In this document: piece by piece, positions 20,687-33,262 of the stretch
Layout: every line of letters begins with the position of its first letter
Position numbering within the stretch: the first letter of the stretch is position 1
Assembly (NCBI RefSeq): GCF_014189855.1
Contig: NZ_BJFN01000006.1
Location: 186,001-250,000, forward strand
Length of the DNA: 64,000 nt
Direction: 5' to 3'
DNA from: Buttiauxella sp. A111
GTDB lineage: Bacteria; Pseudomonadota; Gammaproteobacteria; Enterobacterales; Enterobacteriaceae
Notes under the pieces: model-generated
Seen by the model: the letters and a program-made list of their open reading frames with translations, nothing else
The model's database searches: none
Told to the model about the DNA's origin: nothing
Position numbers and translations under genes: made by a program

Positions 20687-22211
20687 GACGGACCTGAGCC
20701 TAAAAATAACCGCTAAAAGTATACCACACTCAGTCTGGTCAGCAGACTGGCTACGTACAGCGGAAAAGCAGGCAGCAGATGACTTAGGATTAACGCTGTA
20801 TGAATTGATGCAGCGAGCGGGAGCGGCGGCGTTTAATCTGGCTCGCGAACTCTATCCACAGAGTCAGCATTGGCTCGTGGTATGCGGGCATGGGAATAAC
20901 GGCGGTGATGGATACGTGGTGGCTCGCCTCGCTCAGGCTGCCGGGATCCGTGTGACATTGTTGGCGCTAGAAAGTGATAAAGCATTGCCAGAAGAAGCCG
21001 CCACTGCGCGGGAAGCCTGGCTGAATGCTGCGGGCGTCATACATGCAGCTGAACATCTCTGGGCTGATGATATCGACCTTGTCATTGATGGCGTGATGGG
21101 AATCGGTCTGAATAGTGCCCCGCGCGAAGCTGCCGCACAGCTTATCGAAAAGTGTAATCAGTGTTCAGCGCCCGTCATAGCGCTTGATATTCCTTCCGGT
21201 TTGCTTGCAGAAACAGGCGAAACACCCGGTGCGGTGATACACGCGTCACATACCCTTACGTTTATTACCCTCAAACCTGGTTTACTGACTGGAAAAGCGC
21301 GTGATGTCGTGGGAACGCTGCATTTCAATGCACTCGGACTTGAAGAGTGGTTGAGCGGACAGACCGCGCCAATTTCTCGCGTGGATAGCGCGCAATTATC
21401 CGGCTGGCTGCACCCAAGAAAACCGACATCGCACAAAGGTAGTAACGGGCGTCTGGTGATTATTGGTGGCGACCACGGAACGGCGGGCGCGATTCGCATG
21501 ACGGGTGAGGCCGCATTACGTGCAGGAGCTGGCCTGGTCAAGGTGTTGACTCGCCTTGAGAACGTCGCTCCATTGCTGACGGCACGTCCTGAATTAATGG
21601 TCCAGGAACTGACACCACATTCACTGGATGAATGCCTTGAATGGGCAGATGTCGTGGTCATTGGGCCAGGTTTAGGATTACAAGAATGGGGAAAAAAAGC
21701 CCTGCAAAAAGTAGAGAACAGCCGCAAACCGATGCTCTGGGATGCCGATGCGTTGAACCTTCTGGCAATCAATCCCGATAAACGTCAGAATCGCGTGATT
21801 ACGCCGCATCCTGGCGAAGCTGCCCGGTTATTAAATTGCTCAATATCTCAAATTGAGAGTGACCGCTTACTTTCAGCTGACCGCCTGGTAAAACGTTATG
21901 GCGGAATTGTGGTCTTAAAAGGTGCCGGTACGGTTGTTGCCAGCCAACACGGTGAATGCGCAATCATTGATGTGGGCAATGCTGGAATGGGCAGTGGTGG
22001 AATGGGGGATGTGCTATCCGGAATTATCGGAGCATTGCTGGCACAGAAGCTAACCCCGTATGATGCAGCTTGCGCTGGATGCGTTGCTCATGGAGCCGCT
22101 GCTGACATGTTGGCCCATCGCTACGGTACACGTGGCATGTTAGCAAGCGACTTATTAACGATGCTTTACCCTTTTGTTAACCCGGATTTGAATAGCAAAG
22201 AAAATGATTAA
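20685..22211 (+). CDS. nnr: Bifunctional NAD(P)HX epimerase/dehydratase Nnr
   Basis: 508 residues. The N-terminal YjeF domain (to about 220; [15 protein letters not shown]) epimerises hydrated NAD(P)H. The C-terminal ADP-dependent dehydratase domain (about 230-500; [30 protein letters not shown]) restores NAD(P)H. It is a metabolite-repair enzyme of the cytoplasm. The ATG at 20685 is selected over the frame start at 20664 because GAGGGG lies upstream and MTD matches the family start. The end overlaps tsaE by eight bases. Confidence 0.95.
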   Translation: MTDLSLKITAKSIPHSVWSADWLRTAEKQAADDLGLTLYELMQRAGAAAFNLARELYPQSQHWLVVCGHGNNGGDGYVVARLAQAAGIRVTLLALESDKALPEEAATAREAWLNAAGVIHAAEHLWADDIDLVIDGVMGIGLNSAPREAAAQLIEKCNQCSAPVIALDIPSGLLAETGETPGAVIHASHTLTFITLKPGLLTGKARDVVGTLHFNALGLEEWLSGQTAPISRVDSAQLSGWLHPRKPTSHKGSNGRLVIIGGDHGTAGAIRMTGEAALRAGAGLVKVLTRLENVAPLLTARPELMVQELTPHSLDECLEWADVVVIGPGLGLQEWGKKALQKVENSRKPMLWDADALNLLAINPDKRQNRVITPHPGEAARLLNCSISQIESDRLLSADRLVKRYGGIVVLKGAGTVVASQHGECAIIDVGNAGMGSGGMGDVLSGIIGALLAQKLTPYDAACAGCVAHGAAADMLAHRYGTRGMLASDLLTMLYPFVNPDLNSKEND

Positions 22212-22665
22212 TCGAGTTATCGCATTACCTGATGAAGACGCGACATTAGCGTTAGGCGCCTGTCTGGCTAAAGCCTGTGTCGGTGCTACCGTCATTCATT
22301 TGTATGGTGACCTGGGCGCGGGGAAAACCACATTCAGCCGCGGTTTTGTGCAAGCGCTAGGCCATAAAGGGAACGTTAAAAGCCCAACATATACATTGGT
22401 GGAGCCTTACACGCTCGGCGAATTAATGGTGTATCACTTTGATCTGTACCGACTTGCCGATCCAGAAGAACTCGAGTTTATGGGAATTCGTGACTATTTC
22501 ACTAATGACGCTATCAGTCTGGTGGAGTGGCCGCAAAAAGGTCAGGGTGTGCTTCCAGAACCGGATGTCGAAATCCACCTAAGTTACCAGGCTGACGGGC
22601 GCGAAGCGTGTCTGAAAGCAGTTTCCTCATCTGGTGAGTCGTTACTGGCGCGGTTAGCCAAATAA
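22204..22665 (+). CDS. tsaE: tRNA t6A37 biosynthesis ATPase TsaE
   Basis: 153 residues. It is a P-loop ATPase ([15 protein letters not shown], Walker A) that drives turnover of the TsaBDE complex making N6-threonylcarbamoyladenosine at tRNA position 37. The VYHFDLYRL segment is typical. It is translationally coupled to nnr by an eight-base overlap and leads into amiB 13 bases later. Confidence 0.95.
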   Translation: MINRVIALPDEDATLALGACLAKACVGATVIHLYGDLGAGKTTFSRGFVQALGHKGNVKSPTYTLVEPYTLGELMVYHFDLYRLADPEELEFMGIRDYFTNDAISLVEWPQKGQGVLPEPDVEIHLSYQADGREACLKAVSSSGESLLARLAK

Positions 22666-22678
22666 CAAGGATGACGGG

Positions 22679-24016
22679 ATGATCTATCGCGTAAAAAGTT
22701 GGTTGATGGCTGTGTGTATACTGGTGTTGACGTCACAGGTCAGCGCCGCAAATTTGGCAGATATTCAGGTATCAAACGGTGATTCTCAGGCCAGAATCAC
22801 GTTCAGTTTTATTGGCGATCCTGAATATGCATTTTCTCAGGATGATAAGAAAAGCGTTGCTCTGGACATCAAACAAACCGGTGTGATCAAAGGTCTGCCA
22901 TTGCTATTCAGTGGTAATAACCTGGTGAAAAGCATCCGTTCGGGGCAACCGAAAGATAGCGATTCCCTGCGTCTTGTTGTTGATCTCACCGAGGCGGGTA
23001 AAACGCGCGCCGTGAAACAGCAAAATGGTGCTAATTACACAGTGGTGTTCACCATCAATGCTGATGTTCCTCCACCGCCACCTCCGCCGCCAGTCGTGGC
23101 CAAACGCGTTGAAGTGCCAGCGGTTACCCGCTCAACGGAACCAGCAAAAAATCCCTTTAATTCACAAACCGTTACTGGCGCAATAAGTTCGAATACTGCG
23201 ATGCACCCCGCACGTACAGAACACCCTAAGCGTGTCAGCACCCAATCTGATGCTGTCGTAGTCGCTATTGATGCCGGGCATGGTGGTCAAGATCCTGGCG
23301 CAATTGGGCCTGGTGGCACCAAAGAGAAAAATGTCACCATCTCGATTGCGCGTAAACTTCGCTCACTGCTTAATGACGACCCTATGTTTAAAGGCGTGCT
23401 GACCCGCGATGGAGACTATTTCATTTCGGTAATGGGGCGCTCGGATGTTGCTCGTAAGCAGAACGCCAATATTCTGGTTTCGATTCATGCTGATGCCGCA
23501 CCTAATCGTGATGCAACCGGGGCTTCAGTCTGGGTGCTATCAAATCGGCGTGCGAATAGCGAAATGGCGGGTTGGCTCGAGCAACACGAAAAACAATCTG
23601 AGCTACTCGGCGGTGCGGGTGACGTACTGGCCAACAGCCAGGCTGACCCTTATCTCAGCCAGGCGGTACTGGATTTGCAATTCGGCCATTCGCAGCGTGT
23701 CGGGTATGATGTGGCAACCAAAGTGCTGTCGCAGATGCAGCGAGTAGGATCGTTACATAAACGTCGTCCTGAACATGCGAGCCTCGGGGTATTGCGTTCC
23801 CCTGATATTCCTTCTGTGCTGGTGGAAACCGGGTTTATCAGTAATAACTCGGAAGAGCGTCTGCTGGATAGCGATGACTATCAGCAAAAAATTGCCCAGG
23901 CTATTTATCAAGGGTTAAGGGATTATTTCCAGACGCATCCGTTACAATCTGCCCCTGAATCTTCTCAGACCGCACGCTCTGGCGTGGGTATTGATCAGGT
24001 CGCGATTACTCAATAA
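22679..24016 (+). CDS. amiB: N-acetylmuramoyl-L-alanine amidase AmiB
   Basis: 445 residues. A signal peptide ending SAA is followed by the AMIN septum-targeting domain (about 25-130), a proline-rich linker (PPPPPPPP) and the zinc amidase_3 catalytic domain ([17 protein letters not shown] to VETGFISN). It cleaves septal peptidoglycan in the periplasm, activated by EnvC. E. coli AmiB has the same length. Confidence 0.95.
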   Translation: MIYRVKSWLMAVCILVLTSQVSAANLADIQVSNGDSQARITFSFIGDPEYAFSQDDKKSVALDIKQTGVIKGLPLLFSGNNLVKSIRSGQPKDSDSLRLVVDLTEAGKTRAVKQQNGANYTVVFTINADVPPPPPPPPVVAKRVEVPAVTRSTEPAKNPFNSQTVTGAISSNTAMHPARTEHPKRVSTQSDAVVVAIDAGHGGQDPGAIGPGGTKEKNVTISIARKLRSLLNDDPMFKGVLTRDGDYFISVMGRSDVARKQNANILVSIHADAAPNRDATGASVWVLSNRRANSEMAGWLEQHEKQSELLGGAGDVLANSQADPYLSQAVLDLQFGHSQRVGYDVATKVLSQMQRVGSLHKRRPEHASLGVLRSPDIPSVLVETGFISNNSEERLLDSDDYQQKIAQAIYQGLRDYFQTHPLQSAPESSQTARSGVGIDQVAITQ

Positions 24017-24025
24017 GGATATTTC

Positions 24026-25921
24026 ATGCCGATTCAGGTTTTGCCGCCGCAACTTGCCAACCAGATTGCTGCTGGCGAAGTGGTAGAGCGCCCCGCGTCG
24101 GTGGTGAAAGAGTTGGTTGAGAACAGCCTTGATGCAGGCGCGACGCGGATTGATATTGATATCGAACGCGGTGGCGCCAAGCTTATTCGCATCCGTGACA
24201 ATGGCTGCGGTATTAAAAAAGACGAGCTGGCATTGGCGCTGGCTCGTCATGCCACCAGTAAAATCGCCACACTTGATGACCTGGAGGCCATTATTAGCCT
24301 CGGTTTTCGCGGCGAAGCGCTAGCGAGTATTAGCTCGGTTGCACGGCTGACGCTAACGTCTCGAACCGCTGAACAAAGCGAGGCGTGGCAGGCCTATGCC
24401 GAAGGACGCGAGCAAGCTGTGACGGTGAAACCCGCCGCGCATCCGGTTGGAACTACGCTCGAAGTGCTGGACCTGTTCTACAACACGCCAGCACGTCGCA
24501 AATTTATGCGCACCGAGAAAACCGAATTTAACCACATTGATGAGATCGTCAGACGTATTGCGCTGGCGCGGTTTGATGTGTCGATTAATCTCACGCATAA
24601 CGGCAAAGTGATACGCCAATATCGTGCAGTCGCGGAAGGCGCACCACGTGAGCGACGCCTTGGGGCGATTTGTGGTACCGCGTTTCTCGAACACGCGTTG
24701 GCCATCGAATGGCAGCATGGTGATTTGGCGCTGCGAGGCTGGGTGGCTGAACCGTCAGCGACGACGCCTGCATTAGCTGAAATCCAATACTGCTATGTGA
24801 ACGGACGTATGATGCGCGATCGCCTGATCAACCATGCGATTCGCCAGGCCTGTGAAGATAAACTTGGGGCCCTTCAGCAACCTGCGTTTGTGCTATATCT
24901 TGAAATTGACCCCCATCAAGTGGATGTGAATGTACATCCGGCTAAGCATGAAGTTCGTTTTCATCAGTCGCGCCTGGTGCATGATTTTATCTACCAGGGG
25001 GTGCTGAGCGTCTTACAGCAGCAGAGCGAAAATCGTCTGCCGCTGGAGGAATCAGCCGAAGTTCCGCAGCCGCGCTGGGAACCCGAAAACCGCGTGGCGT
25101 CGGGGCGTAATCAATTTACGACGCCGACTCCTGCGACGGCACATCGCGAAGCGCCATATCGTGAAACTGCACCTCGCAGTTCTGGGCAAAATTTCACTGG
25201 GGATAGTGGCGGTAGCACGAATAAAAGTGCACCGTTGTGGCCCCACGCGGCACCGGGTTTTCAAAAGAAAGAAGGCGCGTTGTACCGCGAATTACTGAAT
25301 ACGCCTGCACCTGCGGTGGAAAATCGTGTTGCTGAGCCTGAAGTATTCGACGTGTTAGATGCACATGCGCAGAGTTTTGGCCGCGTGCTGATGGTTCTTG
25401 CGCCGGATGTCGCCCTATTGGAACGCGATGGCAAATTGATGCTGCTCTCACTGAGCGTCGCTGCGCGCTGGTTGAGAATGGCGCAGCTCGTACCTGGTAG
25501 TGAAGGTGCGCGAGCTCAACCATTACTGATCCCTGTTCGTTTAAAAGTCACCAAAGAAGAGCAGGACGTTTTGGTGAAAAATCAGCCGCTTTTGCTGGAA
25601 ATGGGCATCGAATTTGTTGTGGAGTCGCGTCAAATAACAATTCGCACGGTACCTTTACCTTTGCGTAAACAAAATTTACAAATCTTGATTCACGAACTGC
25701 CAGGATACCTGGCGCAACAGACAGAGGTTAACGCAACACAGATTGCTCAATGGTTTGCTCGTCAAATGGACGGCTCTCATGAGCAATGGAACCAGGCGCA
25801 GGCTATTGCCCTGCTCGCTGATGTGGAGCGCCTTTGTCCGCAGCTGGTGAAATCACCACCTGGCGGTTTGTTACAACCTGTTGATTTACAATTGGCGATG
25901 AACGCCCTGAAACATGACTGA
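24026..25921 (+). CDS. mutL: DNA mismatch repair protein MutL
   Basis: 631 residues. The N-terminal GHKL ATPase has the motifs [18 protein letters not shown] and [11 protein letters not shown] variable linker (about 335-430) leads to the C-terminal dimerisation domain with an intact [19 protein letters not shown] start. MutL couples MutS mismatch recognition to MutH and UvrD. It begins nine bases after amiB and overlaps miaA by eight bases. Confidence 0.97.
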   Translation: MPIQVLPPQLANQIAAGEVVERPASVVKELVENSLDAGATRIDIDIERGGAKLIRIRDNGCGIKKDELALALARHATSKIATLDDLEAIISLGFRGEALASISSVARLTLTSRTAEQSEAWQAYAEGREQAVTVKPAAHPVGTTLEVLDLFYNTPARRKFMRTEKTEFNHIDEIVRRIALARFDVSINLTHNGKVIRQYRAVAEGAPRERRLGAICGTAFLEHALAIEWQHGDLALRGWVAEPSATTPALAEIQYCYVNGRMMRDRLINHAIRQACEDKLGALQQPAFVLYLEIDPHQVDVNVHPAKHEVRFHQSRLVHDFIYQGVLSVLQQQSENRLPLEESAEVPQPRWEPENRVASGRNQFTTPTPATAHREAPYRETAPRSSGQNFTGDSGGSTNKSAPLWPHAAPGFQKKEGALYRELLNTPAPAVENRVAEPEVFDVLDAHAQSFGRVLMVLAPDVALLERDGKLMLLSLSVAARWLRMAQLVPGSEGARAQPLLIPVRLKVTKEEQDVLVKNQPLLLEMGIEFVVESRQITIRTVPLPLRKQNLQILIHELPGYLAQQTEVNATQIAQWFARQMDGSHEQWNQAQAIALLADVERLCPQLVKSPPGGLLQPVDLQLAMNALKHD

Positions 25922-26861
25922 AGTTAAGCAAAACCTGCCACAGGCAATTTTTCTGATGGGGCCGACGGCCTCAGGTAAGACAGCGTTAGCCATTAATTTG
26001 CGTAAAACGTTGCCGGTAGAGTTGATAAGCGTCGATTCGGCCCTTATCTATCAAGGGATGGACATCGGTACAGCGAAGCCAACGGCACAAGAACAAGCCC
26101 AGGCTCCGCATCGGTTACTTGATATTCTCGATCCGGCACTGTCTTATTCCGCCGCAGATTTCCGGCGTGATGCGCTGGCTGAAATGGCGGAAATTACCGC
26201 GAGCGGACGTATCCCCTTGTTAGTAGGGGGAACGATGCTCTACTTCAAGGCATTGTTAGAAGGTTTATCGCCGTTGCCATCCGCCGATCCACACGTTAGG
26301 GAGCGGATAGAAAAACAGGCGGCAGAGCAAGGATGGGATGCGTTGCATCGTGAGCTGGCACAGGTTGATCCGGTAGCCGCTGCTCGTATTCATCCAAATG
26401 ATCCACAAAGGCTTTCCCGAGCACTGGAAGTTTTTTTCATTTCGGGTAAAACTTTAACGGAACTGACACAAACGTCAGGAGAAGCTCTGCCTTACCAGGT
26501 GCATCAGTTCGCCATCGCCCCGGCGAGCCGTGAACTGCTCCATCAAAGAATTGAGCAGCGTTTTCATCAGATGTTAGCTTCCGGATTTGAAGCTGAAGTA
26601 CGGGCTCTTTTTGCCCGTGGTGATTTGCATACGGACATGCCTTCCATTCGTTGTGTGGGTTACCGACAGATGTGGTCTTATCTGGCGGGTGAAATTTCAC
26701 ATGATGAAATGGTTTATCGTGGTATTTGCGCGACGAGACAATTGGCTAAGCGACAGATGACCTGGTTGCGAGGTTGGGAAGGGGTTCACTGGTTAGACAG
26801 TGATAATCCGTCTCAGTCTTACAACGAAGTAGTACAGGTAGTTAGTGCGAAGCATCAATGA
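25914..26861 (+). CDS. miaA: tRNA dimethylallyltransferase MiaA
   Basis: 315 residues. It transfers the dimethylallyl group to A37 of tRNAs reading UNN codons, the first step to ms2i6A. The P-loop [10 protein letters not shown] is at residues 17-26, with [16 protein letters not shown] and RCVGYRQMW further on. It is translationally coupled to mutL. In E. coli, heat-shock promoters for hfq lie within this gene; I cannot confirm them here. Confidence 0.96.
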   Translation: MTEVKQNLPQAIFLMGPTASGKTALAINLRKTLPVELISVDSALIYQGMDIGTAKPTAQEQAQAPHRLLDILDPALSYSAADFRRDALAEMAEITASGRIPLLVGGTMLYFKALLEGLSPLPSADPHVRERIEKQAAEQGWDALHRELAQVDPVAAARIHPNDPQRLSRALEVFFISGKTLTELTQTSGEALPYQVHQFAIAPASRELLHQRIEQRFHQMLASGFEAEVRALFARGDLHTDMPSIRCVGYRQMWSYLAGEISHDEMVYRGICATRQLAKRQMTWLRGWEGVHWLDSDNPSQSYNEVVQVVSAKHQ

Positions 26862-26963
26862 ATGTGTACAATTGAATCGTTATGGTGCGCAGTATCTTAC
26901 GCAGTTTTTCAGAGCCTCAGGGTTCTTGAGTTACAAACAACAAGCATATAAGGAAAAGATAGA

Positions 26964-27272
26964 ATGGCTAAGGGGCAATCATTACAAGATCCGTTCTTGA
27001 ACGCACTGCGTCGCGAACGTGTTCCAGTTTCTATTTATTTGGTGAATGGTATTAAGCTGCAAGGTCAGATTGAGTCTTTTGATCAGTTTGTGATCCTGTT
27101 GAAAAACACGGTTAGCCAGATGGTCTATAAGCACGCGATTTCAACTGTTGTTCCGTCTCGTCCGGTATCTCATCACAGCAATAACACCGGTACTAGCGGT
27201 TCTGGCAGCTACCACCATGGTGGAAGTGCGCAAGGTTCTGCGCCACAACAAGACAACGAAGACGCCGAATAA
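26964..27272 (+). CDS. hfq: RNA chaperone Hfq
   Basis: 102 residues, the same length as E. coli Hfq. The Sm core (residues 7-66) contains Sm1 ([19 protein letters not shown]) and Sm2 ([14 protein letters not shown]). A Gly/Ser/His-rich disordered tail follows and ends in acidic DNEDAE. The hexamer pairs small RNAs with mRNAs. The start follows AAGGAAAAG. The 102-base gap after miaA leaves room for its own promoter. Confidence 0.98.
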   Translation: MAKGQSLQDPFLNALRRERVPVSIYLVNGIKLQGQIESFDQFVILLKNTVSQMVYKHAISTVVPSRPVSHHSNNTGTSGSGSYHHGGSAQGSAPQQDNEDAE

Positions 27273-27295
27273 GGCTAACGTTGTTTTTCCAAGCC

Positions 27296-27332
27296 GGGGA
27301 ACCAGGGATGCTGGGTTCCCCGCTGGTCTTTT
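27296..27332 (+). terminator. Hairpin between hfq and hflX
   Basis: The GGGGAACCAG stem pairs with CTGGGTTCCCC (one bulged G) around a 5-base loop. Six T lie about seven bases further on, ending 16 bases before the hflX start. It probably terminates a share of hfq transcripts and lets the rest read into hflX. Confidence 0.65.
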
Positions 27333-27348
27333 TTAAGAGGTTATACGC

Positions 27349-28629
27349 TTGTTTGACCGTTATGATGCCGGTGAGCAGGCGGTGCTGGTACACATCTATT
27401 TTACGCAAGACAAAAATAAAGAAGATCTGGATGAGTTTGAATCCCTGGTCTCTTCAGCTGGCGTCGAAGCGTTAGAGGTCGTTACTGGTAGCCGTAAAGC
27501 TCCTCACCCGAAGTATTTTGTTGGTGAAGGTAAGGCAAGTGAAATTGCCGATGCAGTGAAAGCCACTGGGGCATCGGTCATTTTGTTTGATCATGCGTTG
27601 TCTCCAGCTCAGGAGCGTAACCTCGAAGCGCTGTGTGAATGTCGTGTCGTCGACAGAACCGGCCTGATATTAGATATTTTTGCTCAACGTGCACGTACCC
27701 ATGAAGGTAAGTTGCAGGTTGAACTGGCTCAGTTACGTCACATGGCAACTCGCCTTGTGCGCGGCTGGACCCACCTTGAGCGTCAGGGAGGGGGGATAGG
27801 TTCACGAGGCCCTGGGGAAACTCAGCTCGAAACCGACCGCCGCTTGCTGCGCAATCGGATAATGCAGATCCTTGGTCGCTTAGAACGAGTCGAAAAACAG
27901 CGTGAACAAGGGCGAAGATCGCGTGCCAAGGCTGACGTTCCAACCGTTTCTCTTGTGGGCTACACCAACGCCGGTAAATCCACTCTGTTTAACCAAATAA
28001 CAGCGGCTGACGTGTATGCCGCAGATCAGTTATTTGCCACACTGGATCCAACATTGCGTCGTATTGACGTGGTGGATGTTGGCGAAACCATTCTGGCAGA
28101 TACAGTAGGTTTTATTCGTCATCTGCCACATGACTTAGTGGCTGCCTTTAAAGCGACCTTGCAGGAAACGCGTCAGGCGACATTGTTATTACATGTCATT
28201 GATGCAAGCGACCTCAGGATCCAGGAAAACATTGCCGCGGTTGATACCGTTCTCGAAGAGATTGAGGCCAATGAAATTCCTACGCTGCTAGTGATGAATA
28301 AAATAGATATGTTGGATGACTTTGTTCCGCGTATCGACAGAGATGATGAAAATATGCCGATACGGGTCTGGCTTTCTGCCCAGACCGGTGACGGCGTTCC
28401 ACTGCTTTTCCAGGCTTTGACTGAGCGTTTATCTGGTGAAATTGCACAACATACATTGTGCTTGCCCCCCCAGGCTGGGCGACTGCGAAGCCGTTTTTAT
28501 CAGCTTCAGGCAATAGAAAAAGAGTGGATGGAGGAGGACGGCAGTGTTGGCTTACAAATTCGTATGCCTATTGTTGACTGGCGCCGCCTCTGTAAACAAG
28601 AACCGGCACTCGCTGACTATATTGTCTAG
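27349..28629 (+). CDS. hflX: Ribosome-splitting GTPase HflX
   Basis: 426 residues, the same as E. coli. It splits stalled 70S ribosomes under heat stress. An N-terminal HflX domain (about 1-190) leads to the G domain: GYTNAGKST (G1), DTVGFIRHLP (G3) and NKID (G4). The start is a TTG at 27349 with AAGAGG eight bases upstream. It is followed by hflK and hflC in the same direction. Confidence 0.96.
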   Translation: MFDRYDAGEQAVLVHIYFTQDKNKEDLDEFESLVSSAGVEALEVVTGSRKAPHPKYFVGEGKASEIADAVKATGASVILFDHALSPAQERNLEALCECRVVDRTGLILDIFAQRARTHEGKLQVELAQLRHMATRLVRGWTHLERQGGGIGSRGPGETQLETDRRLLRNRIMQILGRLERVEKQREQGRRSRAKADVPTVSLVGYTNAGKSTLFNQITAADVYAADQLFATLDPTLRRIDVVDVGETILADTVGFIRHLPHDLVAAFKATLQETRQATLLLHVIDASDLRIQENIAAVDTVLEEIEANEIPTLLVMNKIDMLDDFVPRIDRDDENMPIRVWLSAQTGDGVPLLFQALTERLSGEIAQHTLCLPPQAGRLRSRFYQLQAIEKEWMEEDGSVGLQIRMPIVDWRRLCKQEPALADYIV

Positions 28630-28703
28630 CAAGTCAAGGGAATGTCCTGAAGACTTTTTCCCCTTCGGGGGATATCACCGCACAACAAATATGGAGCATA
28701 AAC

Positions 28704-29966
28704 ATGGCGTGGAATCAGCCCGGTAATAACGGACAGGACCGCGACCCGTGGGGAAGCAGCAAACCTGGCGGCGACTCTGGGGAGAAGAAAGGAGGGCGGG
28801 ATCAGGGGCCTCCTGATCTGGATGATATCTTCCGGAAATTAAGCAAAAAACTCGGCGGCCTCGGTGGCGGTAAAAGCGGTGGTGGTGGTACCGGTGGTGG
28901 TTCTTCACAACTTCCGCGTCCTCACGTCGGTGGCCGTATGGTCGGCATCGTTGCTGCTGTAGCCGTGGTTATTTGGGCTGCAACTGGGTTCTATACCATT
29001 AAAGAAGCTGAACGTGGTGTTGTGACGCGTTTTGGTCAATTCAGCCATTTGGTTGAGCCGGGCCTGAACTGGAAACCGACCTTTATTGACAAAGTCACAG
29101 CAGTCAACGTTGAAGCAGTCCGCGAATTGGCGGCTTCTGGTGTGATGCTGACGTCCGATGAGAACGTGGTTCGTGTCGAAATGAACGTCCAGTATCGTGT
29201 GACCGATCCACGCAACTATCTGTACAGCGTAACCAGCGCAGACGACAGCCTGCGACAGGCTACCGACAGCGCACTGCGTGGTGTAATTGGTAAATACACC
29301 ATGGATAAGATCCTCACAGAGGGTCGTACCATCATTCGTAATGATACTCAGCGCGAGCTGGAAGAAACCATTCGCCCGTACAACATGGGTATCACCTTGC
29401 TGGACGTTAACTTCCAGGCTGCTCGTCCGCCGGAAGAGGTGAAAGCTGCGTTTGATGATGCGATTTCCGCACGTGAAAACGAACAGCAATATATCCGTGA
29501 AGCAGAAGCCTATACCAACGAAGTTCAGCCACGTGCTAATGGTCAGGCGCAACGTATTCTTGAAGAAGCTCGTGCTTATAAAACACAGACCGTGTTAGAA
29601 GCGCAGGGTGAAGTTGCTCGCTTTGCCAAGATGTTGCCGGAATATAAAGCCGCACCGGAAATTACCCGTGAGCGTCTGTATATCGAAACCATGGAAAAAG
29701 TGCTTAGCCATACCCGTAAAGTTCTGGTTAACGACAAAGGTGGCAACCTGATGGTTCTGCCTCTGGATCAGATGCTGAAAGGTGGCTCACAACCAGCAGC
29801 AAAGAGTGACACCAGTGCGGCAAACAACTTGTTACGTCTGCCGCCGGCATCCAGCTCTAGCAGCGGTAGCGCCAGCACACAGTCCTCATCAAGTCGGGGC
29901 GATATCATGGATCAGCGCCGTGCCGATGCACAGCGCACTGATAACCAGCGCGTAGGGAGTGAATAA
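28704..29966 (+). CDS. hflK: FtsH modulator HflK (SPFH family)
   Basis: 420 residues. A glycine-rich cytoplasmic N-terminus leads to one membrane helix (about 80-98, MVGIVAAVAVVIWAATGFY). A periplasmic SPFH/band-7 domain and long helices follow, then a serine-rich tail. With HflC it forms a large cage around FtsH and modulates its proteolysis. It starts 74 bases after hflX and ends two bases before hflC. Confidence 0.96.
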   Translation: MAWNQPGNNGQDRDPWGSSKPGGDSGEKKGGRDQGPPDLDDIFRKLSKKLGGLGGGKSGGGGTGGGSSQLPRPHVGGRMVGIVAAVAVVIWAATGFYTIKEAERGVVTRFGQFSHLVEPGLNWKPTFIDKVTAVNVEAVRELAASGVMLTSDENVVRVEMNVQYRVTDPRNYLYSVTSADDSLRQATDSALRGVIGKYTMDKILTEGRTIIRNDTQRELEETIRPYNMGITLLDVNFQAARPPEEVKAAFDDAISARENEQQYIREAEAYTNEVQPRANGQAQRILEEARAYKTQTVLEAQGEVARFAKMLPEYKAAPEITRERLYIETMEKVLSHTRKVLVNDKGGNLMVLPLDQMLKGGSQPAAKSDTSAANNLLRLPPASSSSSGSASTQSSSSRGDIMDQRRADAQRTDNQRVGSE

Positions 29967-29968
29967 CG

Positions 29969-30973
29969 ATGCGTAAGTCAGTCATTGCTTTAATTATCAT
30001 CGTGCTGGTAGTGCTGTTTACCTCGGTCTTCGTGGTACAGGAAGGCGAGCGCGGGATTACGTTACGCTTCGGTAAAGTGTTGCGTGACGATGAAAACAAA
30101 CCCGTGGTCTATGAGCCAGGTCTGCATTTCAAAGTACCGTTTATCGAGTCGGTAAAAACGCTTGATGCGCGTATTCAGACCATGGACAACCAGGCCGATC
30201 GCTTTGTTACCAAAGAGAAAAAAGACCTGATCGTTGATTCTTATATCAAATGGCGTATCAGCGATTTCAGTCGTTACTACCTGGCAACCGGTGGTGGTGA
30301 TGTTTCTCAGGCAGAAGTGCTGTTAAAACGTAAATTCAGTGACCGTCTGCGTTCTGAAATTGGTCGTCTTGATGTAAAAGACATCGTGACTGATTCTCGT
30401 GGCCGTCTGACTCTGGATGTACGTGATGCGCTGAACTCTGGTACCGCGGGCGCTGATGATGAAGTGTCAACACCTGCTGCGGACGATGCCATTGCCTCGG
30501 CGGCTGCACGTGTAACGGCGGAAACCAAAGGCAAAGTGCCAGTGGTGAACCCGAACAGTATGGCGGCGCTGGGTATCGAAGTGGTCGATGTGCGTATCAA
30601 GCAGATCAACCTGCCAGCAGAAGTTTCTGAAGCCATCTACAACCGTATGCGTGCAGAGCGTGAAGCTGTTGCTCGTCGTCACCGTTCACAAGGTCAGGAA
30701 GAAGCTGAGAAGCTGCGTGCTACCGCCGACTACGAGGTCACTCGTACTTTGGCAGAAGCTGAGCGTCAGGGCCGTATTAGCCGTGGTGAAGGTGATGCTG
30801 AAGCTGCCAAACTGTTTGCTGACGCATTCAGCCAGGATCCAGACTTCTATGCCTTTATTCGTAGCCTGCGTGCTTATGAATCAAGCTTCCAGTCTGGCCA
30901 GGACGTGATGGTGTTAAGCCCGGATAGCGATTTCTTCCGCTACATGAAAACACCAGCGAACAGCTCACGTTAA
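29969..30973 (+). CDS. hflC: FtsH modulator HflC (SPFH family)
   Basis: 334 residues, as in E. coli. The N-terminal signal-anchor helix (VIALIIIVLVVLFTSVFVV) is followed by the band-7 domain and a helical C-terminal half. It is the partner of HflK in the periplasmic cage around FtsH. A strong terminator follows, closing the operon that began upstream. Confidence 0.97.
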   Translation: MRKSVIALIIIVLVVLFTSVFVVQEGERGITLRFGKVLRDDENKPVVYEPGLHFKVPFIESVKTLDARIQTMDNQADRFVTKEKKDLIVDSYIKWRISDFSRYYLATGGGDVSQAEVLLKRKFSDRLRSEIGRLDVKDIVTDSRGRLTLDVRDALNSGTAGADDEVSTPAADDAIASAAARVTAETKGKVPVVNPNSMAALGIEVVDVRIKQINLPAEVSEAIYNRMRAEREAVARRHRSQGQEEAEKLRATADYEVTRTLAEAERQGRISRGEGDAEAAKLFADAFSQDPDFYAFIRSLRAYESSFQSGQDVMVLSPDSDFFRYMKTPANSSR

Positions 30974-30989
30974 TCTTCGCGAGTGATAC

Positions 30990-31017
30990 AAGAGCCGGTC
31001 TAACCGGCTCTTTTTTT
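30990..31017 (+). terminator. Intrinsic terminator after hflC
   Basis: A 9-bp stem, AGAGCCGGT with ACCGGCTCT, around CTA is followed by seven T. It ends the tsaE-hflC superoperon. Confidence 0.92.
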
Positions 31018-31036
31018 ATTGGTGTTTGAGGGAAAT

Positions 31037-31234
31037 ATGAATTCGACTATCTGGATGGCATTAGCGTTAGTTTTAGTGCTCGAAGGACTCGGGCCAGTGC
31101 TTTATCCGCGTATGTGGCGCCGAATGATTGCCGCTTTAACTCAGCTTCCCGACAACACGTTGCGCCGTTTTGGTGGCGGACTAGTGGTTGCGGGAGTCGT
31201 TATCTACTATATGTTGAGTCGTATGAGTGGCTGA
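31037..31234 (+). CDS. yjeT: YjeT-like small inner-membrane protein (DUF2065)
   Basis: 65 residues with two hydrophobic segments (IWMALALVLVLEGLGPVLYP and GGGLVVAGVVIYYML). The ATG at 31037 (MNSTIW) follows GGGAAAT and matches the E. coli start. The function is unknown. It lies between the hflC terminator and purA and may be cotranscribed with purA. Confidence 0.9.
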   Translation: MNSTIWMALALVLVLEGLGPVLYPRMWRRMIAALTQLPDNTLRRFGGGLVVAGVVIYYMLSRMSG

Positions 31235-31333
31235 ATATCATTCAGGATACTGATTGTCATTTTGTGGACTAAAAGGGCTGATCATCAGGGAAACCGATGG
31301 TAGAATCCTTTTTTAAGCAAACGGTGATTTTGA

Positions 31334-32635
<1,302 letters not shown>

Positions 32636-32642
32636 TTGTGTG

Positions 32643-32676
32643 ATGGGGTGTGCCTGGCACGCCCCATATTGTTTTC
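32643..32676 (+). terminator. Intrinsic terminator after purA
   Basis: The ATGGGGTGTGC stem pairs with GCACGCCCCAT (one G-T pair) around CTG. It is followed by ATTGTTTT and lies eight bases after the purA stop. Confidence 0.75.
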
Positions 32677-32797
32677 CCCCTGTCGTTTTATCCACCTTCC
32701 CCGTTAAATAAATTAGCCGCCAAACATACGGCTGGTTTATCATCAATATATCGCCACAATGGCGACAAGTGTTTCCCCTCCCACCCAAGAGGTTGAT

Positions 32798-33223
32798 GTG
32801 CAGTTAACGAGTTTTACTGATTACGGTTTACGTGCTTTGATTTATATGGCGTCTTTGCCAGAAGGCAAGATGACTAGCATTTCTGAGGTGACAGAGGTGT
32901 ACGGCGTGTCACGTAATCATATGGTGAAAATCATCAATCAACTCAGCCGTGCAGGCTACGTGACGGCAGTGCGCGGCAAAAACGGTGGCATTCGCCTCGG
33001 CAAACCGGCGGAATCTATCCGCGTTGGTGATGTGGTGCGCGAGCTGGAACCGCTTTCTTTGGTGAACTGTAGTAGTGAGTTTTGTCATATTACACCCGCA
33101 TGTCGCCTGAAACAGGCACTGGCCCAGGCGGTGCAAAGCTTTCTAACAGAGCTAGATAAGCACACGCTGGCCGATTTGGTGGACCAAAACCAACCGCTCT
33201 ACAAATTATTGCTGGTGGAATAA
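32798..33223 (+). CDS. nsrR: Nitric-oxide-sensing repressor NsrR
   Basis: 141 residues, Rrf2 family. The N-terminal winged helix-turn-helix is followed by the three [2Fe-2S]/[4Fe-4S] ligand cysteines C91, C96 and C102 ([12 protein letters not shown]). Nitrosylation of the cluster relieves repression of NO-detoxification genes. The GTG at 32798 is chosen (AAGAGG upstream, [13 protein letters not shown] follows); the ATG at 32759 adds an unrelated extension. It heads nsrR-rnr-rlmB. A matching operator lies before ytfE at 53080. Confidence 0.95.
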   Translation: MQLTSFTDYGLRALIYMASLPEGKMTSISEVTEVYGVSRNHMVKIINQLSRAGYVTAVRGKNGGIRLGKPAESIRVGDVVRELEPLSLVNCSSEFCHITPACRLKQALAQAVQSFLTELDKHTLADLVDQNQPLYKLLLVE

Positions 33224-33262
33224 ATTACGATTTCCTCAGCAGATGACAACGGAGGAACCGCA

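Noticed and set aside
22203-25921. Eight-base gene overlaps (nnr/tsaE, mutL/miaA) as sequencing frameshifts
   Set aside because: Both proteins at each junction are full length with proper family ends, and the same overlaps are normal translational coupling in this operon.
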